Source of the DNA: Circinella minor
Taxonomy: Eukaryota; Mucoromycota; Mucoromycetes; Mucorales; Lichtheimiaceae
DNA length: 64,000 nucleotides
Reading direction: 5' to 3'
NCBI GenBank assembly: GCA_016758965.1
Contig: JAEPRB010000031.1
Location: 124,001-188,000 of the forward strand
The translations under genes and the position numbers were made by a program. A model generated the notes under the pieces. It was given only the letters and a program-made list of their open reading frames with translations, was not told the origin of the DNA and ran no database searches. Positions 36,942 to 47,399 of this stretch are shown piece after piece (within the stretch, counting starts at the first letter, position 1; each line of letters begins with the position of its first letter).

Positions 36942-39900
36942 CTAATGATTTATGCTATTATTACGGGCAGTGATGTTTTGCTGATTCAAAAGATACTTGA
37001 GAGTGTATGTATTGGTATCACACCTAATGTTGTTTATAGACAAATTAGTACAAATGATATACATTAAATGTATATATATAATAAGGAAAAAGAGAGAAAA
37101 AACTTACAAGTTGGAAATATCGTCTCGCACACGATTGATACTCTTGTGCAAAGTTCGGAATACCGATTGGAATTCACCACGGTGTTCCTTCAAATATCGA
37201 CCATGTGCTGTCATAACACTAACAACCCACATCAAATGGAATTCGATATGTGGACTATGCTCCATATGTACACCAATAAACTGGAGGAGCTTGTCAAGGT
37301 ATTTTTCGGAAATAGTTCGTGCCACAATATCAATGGAACCCGGTGGGATAGCTTCAAAAACTTTATGCAAAATAGACTTTTCGTTCAAACGGAATGCCAT
37401 ACAAAGTGATCGTAAATACTCTTTCTCTTCTAATGCTTCCATTACAGTTTCTGGAGTAATATCAATTTCCAAATCAAAAGGATCGAAAAGAATTGTGTCA
37501 TCCAATGAATAGATTAATAAACCATCAGTGGTAGCTGCTGCCCATGATCGGCCTGTAGGTGAAAACCGTACTGCCATGGATCGGGCTTCGGGACGTGTTC
37601 GTCGTACAGACAAGTCACCAGATTGTGTACCAGGTAATGTATGATCCAGTCGATCCTCGACATCTGAAGAGTCCTCAACGTCCATCAGTTCTTTACTGCC
37701 AAACTCGGTCATATATTTGGAATTGAGCTGTTCTTGGGTGCCATCCAGTGATAAGTTGTTAGAAATTTGGAATTTTTTCACCAATACTTTGGTATCAATG
37801 TCGTAGATACAAATATATTTGCTGTTACCACCACCAAGAATACTACTACCATCAGCGGTATAGCATAGCGAATTGAAACATTTGCCAGAAGCTGCATTAT
37901 CTGCTGCTGTTCGATCGTTCACTTTACGACCACCTGAAATATCCTTGCGACCTTCGATGGAGCCTACTTGTTTTCCGTTCTCTACGTCCCAGAATGCAAT
38001 TTGACCATCCAATGTTGATGCTGCAATTTCTCGCCCGTCAGGTCGAAAAGCAACAGCCAGTACTTCATTTTGATGTTGGAACGTTTCGACTTGTTTGCTA
38101 CGTCCAAAGATATCCCATGAGCGTGCTGTATAATCCCAACTGCCGCTAACCAAAATCATACCGACAGGTGAAAACGTCAATGAACTAATTGGACCGGTAT
38201 GTCCAGCTAAAATATCCAATAATTTGCCAGTCTGTACACTCCATACGTAGATTTCAAAAGTATCGGTTGTTCCAGCACATACTACTTCACCACTGGGATC
38301 AACCACAAGTGACGAGAACTGAACAGGGTTAGGACTTGTAAATGTTCGGAAGTTTCGGTAACGCACCAAATCAAAAGCACGAACAGTACCATCCAAACTT
38401 GCAGAAAAAAGGACCTTGCCTTGCTTGGCAAATTCAACTGCCATGACGTTGCTCTTGTGGTCGCTAAATGTTACAAAACAAAAACCGGAGGTTGTGTTCC
38501 ACACCTTGACTTTACCATCTTCACCACCTGTTGCAAGTGTTTGTCCATCTCCGGAATATGAGAGCGACGTCATATTATAATAATGGCCTTGTTGCTTGAG
38601 AACATAAGATTCGGATTGCCACTCCCATACCAAAAGTTGGCCCATAGTAGATGAACCAAAAGCAAGCCATTCTCCAGTACGATTAATAGCAACAGTGTCA
38701 ATATTGTGTTGGGAAATACTATTTTTTATAACCCAATACAACGTTAGTGTTACTTTTCCCTTGTCGAATGATCAAGACTATACACATGCAAATTCTTAGT
38801 TACCTTAATGTATGAATGTTTATAAAGCTTGGTACTTCATATAAACCAAAAACACCATTAGATAAACCAACAACAAGAAGATTACTAGGTGCAAAGAAAG
38901 CGCAAGATTTGACCTTGACACCATTTTGATTGAGAAAATGCTTTCCTGCTACACGCCATCGTTTCTGATCCATGCGCTTTTCTTCACTATCAACATCCAT
39001 TTCATCTTCTTCATCTGAATCACCTAATAAGGCAGCCTTTGTTTGATATTGCCAATTAAAAAGTGCACCATCTTTACTAATGGTATATATCTAATGACAA
39101 AAGAGAAAAATAGATACTAAACATATTAGCTATTTATATACAAGGCAAAATATATATTTTCCACACACACAAATTCGCTATATACATACACTTTTCATAT
39201 CATCCGAGAACCATGCACCAAGTACAGAATTACGATGACCTGCTAATGTTTGTGGAACATAATCTTTTGGAGCATCCATACGATAAAGACGAGCTGTCAT
39301 ATCACTTGATGATGTTAAAAAGTATTTTGAATCGGGACTCCATGAAATATTGAGAATATCGTCATAGTGACCGCCGATTGTTTTATGCAATACAAAAGGA
39401 GCAAACTCGCGATTGAATCCAGGTGCTTTCCAAATCTCAACATATTTTTCATGACTAGCAGCAATCCATTTACCGTCAGGGCTAAATTCAATAGCTTTGA
39501 CAGGTGCTTTAAAGTTGAAATGGGCGATCAAAACTCGTCGTGGAAGATTAATTAATAATGCTCGACCATCTAAAAGAAAAATAGAATAATTATAGATTCA
39601 CAACAATTTTAGTATCTTTTATAAGTATACAAATACATGTTCCAATATTTTTTTTTTTATTTTCGAAAATAACGAACCTTTATCGATCGTGACTAATAAC
39701 GTTGCGTTTGGTGAAAGTGCCATTAACTTTATATCTTTTCGCATTTCTACGGGTAATGTCAATGACTTATTACTATTATAATTAAAAAAACCTATAAGTA
39801 TATTTTGTCTTTTTGCGATTGCTTTTCTATTCATAAATTTAGAGGAATGAGGAAGAAAATTACTTGACGAGGTCAAATAGGGAAACACGGTTACCAACGG

Positions 39901-40088
39901 GACTCAAGATCGAGTTACCGTCTGGTGTGAATATTAAATTGCCTGCTGTATAAACAGTACCACATAGGTTCGAAAACTAAAAAAAAAAAAGAAAAAAAAA
40001 AGAAATCATTAGAATATTAAACATTGAGATATTTATTATTTTTATAAGTAAAAAATCGAGATCTTCTCACCTTGAATCCTGTCTTCAT
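36942..40088 (-). CDS. PWP2: Periodic tryptophan protein 2, U3 snoRNP (UTP-B) WD40 subunit
   Basis: Seven exons: 40088-40071 (18 nt), 39976-39864, 39772-39678, 39569-39190, 39090-38804, 38718-37108 and 37023-36942. They join to 861 aa, the normal size. It is a double WD40 propeller (for example IEFSPDGKWIAASHEKYVEIW and LTFSPVGMILVSGSWDYTARSWD), followed by the Utp12-type helical C-terminus (EEKEYLRSLCMAFRLNE, SEKYLDKLLQFIG). PWP2 is part of UTP-B in the small-subunit processome and acts in early 18S rRNA processing in the nucleolus. The stop codon seen at 37104 lies inside a GTAAGT splice donor. Splicing to 37023 restores the conserved tail NLCDTNTYTLKYLL. The 3' end lies 97 bp from that of THOC5, in convergent orientation. 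Confidence 0.95.
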
Positions 40089-40276
40089 CGATGAATAAAT
40101 GTATTTTATGTGGTAATATTCTTCACTGAAAGGAAAAAAAAATTCAAGCAAAGCGAAAAAAAAAGGTTGTCAAAACCAGAAAAAAAAATGGTCACGCTTT
40201 CTCGATCTGAATTATCTTAACTAGCATAGTAACATTCGCTCTTTTATCTTCAACACCCCCGCATCAAAAATAAGCT
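40089..40276. promoter_or_regulatory. Compact bidirectional promoter, PWP2 / methyltransferase
   Basis: Only 188 bp separate the two divergent start codons. The DNA is A-rich on the plus strand (several A-runs at about 40131-40190). No TATA box stands out. Confidence 0.5.
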
Positions 40277-42005
40277 ATGCGTTTTTGTCCTAGCTGTAAA
40301 GACCACTCAAGCTCAAGGGGCTCAGTAAGCAATAACATTAGCAACAGCAAGTCTAAAAAGTAATTCAAAATAAAAAAAAAGAAGAATATGTACAATATAA
40401 GACGCAGAGAGTTAAAAAATATATGTTTATTATTGTAGAAGTAGTAGCAGTAACGGGGACTCTAGCGATACAGAAGATGGTTATATTGAACCCAAATTCC
40501 CCATTAGCCAATACGAGTATTTAGAAGGGCGTAACTTTCGATATTCTACGGATGCACCTTCATTCTTACCTTGTGATGATGAAGAGAATGAACGATTACA
40601 ACTAAATTATTTATTATTCAAGTGAGTAATGCACCAAAAAAAAACTTAAGACAAAAGCTATCTTCAATATAAATTCAGGCCAGAATAAATTTTGTTGTTT
40701 ATTATTATCATTATTATGGTAACACGTAAGATCCTATAGCTTATTCATTCTCTTTTTATTTCATTTCTTAGAACCATATTTAAAAAGTATGATAACAACC
40801 AAAATATTTAATACATCGGTGATAACTTTTTCATCTAATAACTTTCTTCTATGTTTTATTTCTTAACCAAAACAATAGACCTTATTTCCCCCCAATTGAA
40901 GATGGCTTAAAAGAAGGTATTCGTGTACTTACAGTCAGGTATAATATTGATGTTAAACATGTATGGGATTAAAGTGTTTTCAGCAATTGCTTAAGCTGTT
41001 TTTTTATATAATAGACTTGGGCCAGGATTTTGGGCTAAAGAAATGGCAGAAACATTTCCAAACTCTCATTTTACTGGAATTGATCAAACCATTTATCCGA
41101 TCAGGTATATAATGATGAGCTATTTGTAATTATGTGTACTTGGGTTGGTTGGTTTTTTTGCATACATCTAAGCAGAAAACTAAACTCAGCTTGTATGTTA
41201 AATATAGTGATACACCACGTAATTGTCATTTTCGGATAGCCAATGCCCCAGAAGGCTTACCATTTCCAGATGATACATTTGATTATGTTACTCAACATGA
41301 TGCCATGTTTACATATACCGAAGAAGATTGGTATAAGGTTGTCAACGAAATAGTACGTGTAACAAAACCTGGTGGATGGATTCAACTAGGTAAAACAAGA
41401 AAAATTAAACAATTAATTTTGAGTATCCTCTTTTCCTTTATTTTTTACTCATACGAATGTATACTTTTCCCTTCAGTTGAGACAAGCGGAATTCTACAAG
41501 ATGTTGGTCCAAATTTGTCAATATGGTTAATGCGAGGTAACACAAACATAATATTAAACTTCAATTTAAGTTGGCAACACAAGTTATAAATTATATATTA
41601 CTTTTTTGAAAATAACACCTGATTGTTTACATTCTAATTTTATTTATAATTCATATATTTTTCGTATTTTATTTAGTCTCAGTATCACTGCAAACTCGTA
41701 ACATCCAATTAAAATTTGGTCCAAAACTACATGAGGTGCTTGAAGCAAGTCATGGCGTTACTGATATCACATATTCACATCGTTCAATTCCTCTTGGTTG
41801 GTTAGGTAAAATAGGTGATCTTGGACTTGAATGTGTAGAACGCATGTTTGGAGCAATGAAACCACGTATGTGTGATGATTGGTCAATAAGTGCGGAAAAG
41901 TATGAAAAAATGGCACAAGCAGCCGCGAAAGAATGCCGTGAATTTAAAAGTTGGACAAATATTCATTATGCATATTGCAGAAAGAAATTTCCTGATGAGC
42001 CATAA
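40277..42005 (+). CDS. SAM-dependent methyltransferase-fold protein with altered motif I
   Basis: Seven exons, 40277-40359, 40439-40621, 40879-40938, 41015-41104, 41208-41389, 41477-41536 and 41677-42005, join to 328 aa. The N-terminus is Ser-rich. The class I Rossmann fold is shown by VLTVRLGPGFWAKEMAETFP (motif I), FTGIDQTIYPI (motif II), PFPDDTFDYVTQHDAMF (the post-motif II region) and EIVRVTKPGGWIQLVE (motif IV/V). Proteins of this kind, with an opening like YLEGRNFRYST, form large families in Mucoromycota and resemble LaeA/UMTA-like methyltransferases. The substrate is unknown. Motif I, usually DxGCGxG, reads TVRLGPG here. The residues sit at an exon junction (40938/41015) and no better junction is available. 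SAM binding may be weakened. Confidence 0.8.
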
Positions 42006-42350
42006 GTTTGATACTTTTTTCCTTTCTTTTCTTTCTCTTTTTTTGTGTTATACACAGTTATTATATTTTGTATTTTTTATATTACCCGAGTTATAGATAT
42101 CCCTCTCTGTTCCTTTTTCGTTCTCCTTATACCATCACGTTTACTTGCTTTTGTTTAGATATATTGTAATTTTCCCTTTTTTTTTTTTTTTGCTTATACA
42201 CCGTTTCTACTACGTATCACATTTTTCCAATGGTTACCATGGTTACCACAGGGATACACGTTTTTGTGATTATTTATTTATTTAAAGATAGAAGACAATT
42301 CGAGTTAATAATAATAAAAAAGCTCAGTATTGTTTTTTAAATATATATTA
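42006..42350. other. Convergent 3' flanks
   Basis: T-rich 345-bp spacer between two convergent genes, with T-runs near 42178. No gene seen. Confidence 0.5.
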
Positions 42351-43260
42351 TTAATCACTCATAGCAATATTTGGACGTGATGAGAATTGGGAATCGCTAA
42401 TATTAAAGGTTTCAATATTTGATGGTTCATCCACTGTCGTATTTGTAATAATTGGATGGTGTTCTTGACGTGGTGTTGATAAAGGTGAATCAACATCTTC
42501 AAAATCCATAAAACCATATTGTGCTGCTGCAGCTGCAGCTGCATGACTATTTTGATTGTCATACCCACGACTATAATAATGTATTTCTGGATCTGATAGT
42601 TCACGAAATCGATTCCTGTTAAATATAAATATAATATTAACATGGATTTCCATCCTTCAACACAAACCTATCTATGAATTTCAATTAAATGTCATTTACA
42701 TGCTGGCACCCAAATCATCCAACTGTGTTTTTTCAGGGTTGTTGTTAATATTAATAAATATGCGTATAATTATGTCTATTGATATTTTATATTGAATGTT
42801 TGTATTTTTACCTTGAGCATAAGGTTTTTTAATCCGACTTCCTTTTTATGAAAGTTTTCCAAATTTTGTTGATATACATGTTCAATTTCATTATTTTCTC
42901 CAAATTGTTGCAGTGTGCTTTGCCGTCGTCTAATAAAGTAGTTCGTACATTTTATTAAGAGCTAGTTGTTTTTTCTAAGAATAACTTACGGTAAATCAGT
43001 AATATTTTCCAAAGCAATATGATCGCGAGCTAAATCAATTTGTTTACGACGAATAACATCAAGCTCACGAAAGATTCGTTCAGTATCTCGTCCTATGTGT
43101 ATTTGATTTGCAAGAGAGAATAAGAAAAATAGAGCAAGCAAGGAAAATGATGAGTTAATAATCCATTACCAAAGACACGCATTTCACCAGTGGCAAACAT
43201 GCGATCCATTCTCTTGAATTCCATCTCAAGACTCATTAAAACATGATTATGGTTTTGCAT
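42351..43260 (-). CDS. CCDC28-like coiled-coil protein
   Basis: Five exons, 43260-43170, 43092-42990, 42929-42812, 42722-42700 (23 nt) and 42615-42351, join to 199 aa. The N-terminal 115 residues are helical: MDRMFATGEMRVFG, then IFRELDVIRRKQIDLARDH, a variable loop, and LKNLMLKLDDLGASM. This pattern (short Phe-Gly motif, LD.IR..Q..LA..H helix, then NL..L.DL..S) resembles the CCDC28 family. The C-terminus is disordered with a short Ala run (about residues 145-151) and Ser/Thr-rich stretches. Human CCDC28B binds the TORC2 subunit SIN1 and modifies cilia. A fungus without cilia would need another role for it. The assignment is from memory of family motifs, not a search. Confidence 0.5.
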
Positions 43261-43984
43261 AATTATATGTGTTTATTTTCTTTAATAATAAAATAGGAAC
43301 TTGGTAAAAAACAACTGCCTTTTTTTTTTCTTTTTACGAATACCGCTGTTGGACTTCTTAAAGCTGTGTGTAACCGAATCACCATTGTCAAGAAGCTGTT
43401 TTGGATTAGTTTTATAGATAAAAAGGACGATTAATCTTTACAGCAATAAGTTTATATTTTCAATAACTGAAAGTATGCTCCATACACACATTCAAAACTT
43501 GTAAGCTTATTTATTAAAATAGCCATCTGAGACATTGCCGGTAAAAGCTTGTGTTTAAAATTTTTTATAAGAGAAAAAGCTTCCATATGCATCCATATTA
43601 TGAAGCTCTTGGTGTCAAAATCTATATTATTATGCCAACAGTATGCTTCACTCTGTACGTACTATATGGTTATTAAAGGTTGTCAATGTATAAGCAGTCT
43701 TCAGTTGACAACAATCACACTATACCTTAATTACATTCCTTTTCTTGATAATTACACATATTAAGATGGTTCTTACCTTTATAAATTATAAAATTGGATA
43801 ACAACTCGAAGGTTTTGCAAAATAAACGACGTAGCAGTAAAATAGTTGGTGTGGCGCGAGTCCTCTCATATAGTGGTCTGGATCTCCTAAACTCCGGTTG
43901 CAAAGTTTTTTTCTTTTGAAGGGCAACGCGTTGCTTATTTTCGTTTTCAATTTTTCTTCAATAAAACCAATTCAATTTTAAACT
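43261..43984. promoter_or_regulatory. Divergent promoter region, CCDC28-like / PA2G4
   Basis: 724 bp between divergent starts. A GC-richer patch at about 43850-43910 sits just upstream of the PA2G4 leader, ending in a T-run. That patch resembles fragments of a tRNA but cannot form one. A T-rich leader follows to the ATG at 43985. Confidence 0.45.
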
Positions 43985-45541
43985 ATGGCTGACAAGGCTA
44001 AACAAGAAGTTCCCACCACCATTGCCGACTCTAATGTCATGTCCAAGTATAAGGACGCCGCCAATATCGCTAATGGTATAATAAAAATTTAATTAATTGT
44101 ATTTTTTTTGTGAACTGTGAGGCCAGTAATTGACAGATCTACTATATATTATATTAGACGTCCTTGACAAAGTCATTCAACAATGTGTCGACGGTGCAAA
44201 GATTTTGGATATCTGTGTCGCTGGTGACAAGGCTATTGTTGACGCTACCAAAGCTGTTTACACCAAGAAGAAGTTCTCTAAGGGTAAAAATAAAAGATAC
44301 AAATATTCCAGTAGCTAGTATTGAAGACTAACAATCGAATTTCTATTTAGGTATTGGTTTCCCCACCACCATCTCTGTTAACAACTGTGTTGCTCATTTC
44401 TCTCCTCTTCCCAGCGATCCTGAAGCTAGCACTATCTTGAAGGATGGTGACGTTGCTAAGATGTAAGTTTGTGTATATGGATACGTGGGAGTGGTAGTTG
44501 AAGACCAAAGCAGGGAATTATTATGTAAATAGAATTTGTTGTACACATCAACCAAAATGGATGGGATATTTAATGAGGTTCAATTTCGTGGCTCTTGTAC
44601 ACTCTTCATTTTTTTCATTGAATAGTCAACTTGGTGTCCAAATTGACGGTTACTGCTCTACTGTCGCTCACACTCTTGTTGTCGGTGCTTCCGCTGAAAA
44701 GCCCGTGACTGGTGAGAAGGCCGATGTTATTCAAGCCGCACACATCGCTTTGGAAGCTGCCTGTCGTGTGATCCGTCCCGGTAACAAGGTAATTATTTCT
44801 TTAAAAATAATAATAGTAATATTTTTAATTGATTAATGTATCGTTGTATAATAACATATATACATATATATGTGTGTGTATATATTACTATAATATTATT
44901 AGAACATGGAAGTTACCAAGATTGTTGATGATATTTCCAAGACCTTCGAAACTAAGCCTGTTGAAGGTATGTTGACTCACCAACAACTCAAAGACAAGAC
45001 TGATGGCAAGAAACAAATCATTTTGAACCCTACCGAATCACACATGCGTGACTTTGAACGTTGTACTTTCGAAGAAAACGAAGTTTATGCTGTCGATATC
45101 TTGATCTCCAGCGGTGAAGGCAAGGTCCGTCAATTGAACGCTCGTACCACTGTCTATAAGAAAACTGACAGCCGTTACCAACTCAAGATGAAGACTTCGC
45201 GTGATGTTTTGCACGAAATCAAGAACTCTGCTGGTCACTTCCCCTTCTCCCTCCGTCAACTTTCGGATGAACGCAAGTCTCGTATGGGTATTGTTGAATG
45301 CGCTAAGCATCAATGCGTCATTCCTTATGATGTTGTCTACGAACGTGAAGGTGCTTTTGTTGCTCAATTCATGACTACTCTTTTGGTTACCAAGAATGGC
45401 AATGTTATGGCAACTGATCCCAAGTTCAACCCTGCTGTCATCAAGTCTGACAAGTCAATTAAGGATGAAGAAATCGTCAAGCTTTTGGCTACTCCTTTGA
45501 AAGAACCTTCTGCTAACAAGAAGAAGGCTGAGAAGAAGTAA
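43985..45541 (+). CDS. Proliferation-associated protein 2G4 / EBP1 (methionine aminopeptidase fold)
   Basis: Five exons, 43985-44075, 44158-44283, 44351-44462, 44626-44788 and 44903-45541, join to 376 aa. The pita-bread fold of type 2 methionine aminopeptidases is visible ([38 protein letters not shown]). The metal ligands needed for peptidase activity are not kept, as in all EBP1 proteins. The tail is Lys-rich (ANKKKAEKK). EBP1/PA2G4 binds at the ribosomal tunnel exit and takes part in ribosome assembly and growth control. Fission yeast cdb4 and budding yeast Arx1 are relatives. The coding sequence is richer in C-ending codons than most neighbours, which suggests high expression. Confidence 0.92.
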
Positions 45542-45997
45542 AAAAAAAGAATAATAACGAATAATTATAATAAATAGTGTATCAAGAAATGTCTATATTT
45601 GTTGCTTTTTTCCTTAACTCTCAACTGCATCCTCTTTTCCTCGAAAGAAAGTTAGATTATTGTTTCTCTCTTTCCTGACCTTTTTCCTCTTTCTATCTCC
45701 TTTGCATTTTGTTTGTATTATTCATAACAAAAAAAATATACATCATTAAAAAAACCACAAACACTTTGTTTTAGTTCATTATATAGTTAATTGTATAAAC
45801 AATAAAGGCATATAAGCCTTTTGTGTATGTGTTGTGTATACATATGATGTTACTATCAAAAATTGTGTAGGTCGGAATCTCCCAATGAGCGGTGTAACAA
45901 AACTATGAATAGATAATGAGAAGCCCTATCTTTTTTCCTCTTTCTTTTCTCTCTCTTCCTTTTTCCTTCTACTTATTCGCCTTTACTTAAAATTAAA
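45542..45997. other. Intergenic, OHCU decarboxylase promoter
   Basis: 456-bp spacer between tandem genes. A long pyrimidine tract (TTTTTTCCTCTTTCTTTTCT and on, about 45929-45970) directly precedes the next start, as in many strongly expressed fungal genes. Confidence 0.55.
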
Positions 45998-46608
45998 ATG
46001 ATTCCTTCTATTCAACAACTCAACAAAGAGACTCCTCAAAATTTTATTGAAGCCGTCAATACTCTTTTTGAGACGGCACCCCCGCTTGCTGATCGCTTAC
46101 TTGCTGCTCGTCCTTATGAATCATACCTTCAGCTTATTGATTATGCTGAAGCACTCTGCCTTGGTAATGAATTGAACGATCAAGAGAAGCTTGATGTTAT
46201 TAATGCACATCCAAGGATTGGTGCTTCCAAGGCTGGTTTATCTGCTATGTCTTTGAAGGAACAAGGTTACTCTGAACGTCAAGGTGCTGTTTCTAGCAAA
46301 GACGAGAAAATTAATACTGAATTAGCCCGTTTAAATCAAGTAAAAAATCACTATTGTCTATTATAATTACTTTTCCGTCAAGTTGACTTTAGGCTTTTTC
46401 TTTTTTTTTTGTGAAATAGGAATACGAGGACAAATATGGCTTTAAGTTTGTCGTGTTTGTTGCTGGCCGACCGCGCGCACAAATTATTCCAGTAATTCAA
46501 GAACGTATTGATTCCGGTGATCGTCAAAAGGAAATGACCACTGGTATGGTCGATATGATGAAGATCGCACGGGATCGCCTTCAAAAGGCCACTGTTTCTA
46601 AAATATAG
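45998..46608 (+). CDS. OHCU decarboxylase (ureidoimidazoline decarboxylase)
   Basis: Two exons, 45998-46339 and 46420-46608, join to 176 aa, the usual size. It catalyses decarboxylation of 2-oxo-4-hydroxy-4-carboxy-5-ureidoimidazoline to S-allantoin, the last of the three steps from urate to allantoin. The catalytic His is His71 in NAHPRIG. Other family features are RPYESYLQLIDYAEAL at the front and EYEDKYGFKFVVFVAGRPR across the intron. The protein ends SKI, a weak match to the peroxisomal targeting signal 1, which would fit the peroxisomal site of this pathway. No other urate-pathway gene is in the window. Confidence 0.93.
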
Positions 46609-47399
46609 TTTTATCATAAATATACCGTTTCGCTATTTTAATCAAATGTATTCTTGTTTTGTGTAACTCCGAAGGAGGTATTTTAGCATTGTTATTTTAT
46701 AGTGGATTACAGGAAAGGGAGGCATGTAAAGGAAGTGTATATGTTGTCTGTGGATATACATACCCTTATATCCAAATTTCTAAAAAGAGACTTTCTTTTA
46801 TTTATGTCCACGTGTGATATGGGAATATTAATGTATATCACCATACGTATAATGTACATACTTTTTGCAAGGTGTGAGTTACATTCTTTCACTATCAAAC
46901 AAGAATACGTAAAACCGTGTATGTCATATACACAGTCTATATTATATATATATATATATATATTTCAGCCAAGATGAATTGCTTGTAAGCGTAAAAATTA
47001 TTAATTGTGAAAAATCAAGCTACATGAGCAAACGGTACAGAATGTCAGTTGAACTTCACGTAGACTAGAAACATTATGGCATTATTTTACATTTATGTTG
47101 TGCTGTTTTTTTTTCAGTATAGTGTTTACATTGATTGCAGAGCAGTAAGAGCAACAACCGTCTATTTTTTGACACTAATAACTTGAATAAGCCCTTTCAC
47201 ATACACATATAGAGATATATATGCATTCAAATTACACTTGCATTAATATTATTCCCCATATAATAGGGATACAATCTGATATACAAAGCACCACATCATT
47301 TTGTATAATTTTCCTTTTTAAAATAATGGTAATTCATTTTTTAATGTCTCTTTTCTGTTGCTTGGTTATCAATTTATTATAAATTCTCTTTGTACCATT
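46609..47399. other. Convergent intergenic region
   Basis: 791 bp between convergent genes. AT-rich, with a TA run near 46943-46962. No gene or RNA recognised. Confidence 0.5.

Noticed and set aside
43861..43913. tRNA-like fragment (TCCTCTCATATAGTGGTC, later CCGGTTGCAAAG, then a T-run)
   Set aside because: The D-arm and T-arm words look tRNA-like and a Pol III-style T-run follows. But the anticodon arm is missing, the T-arm does not match GGTTCRA, and no 3' acceptor strand pairs with the 5' end.
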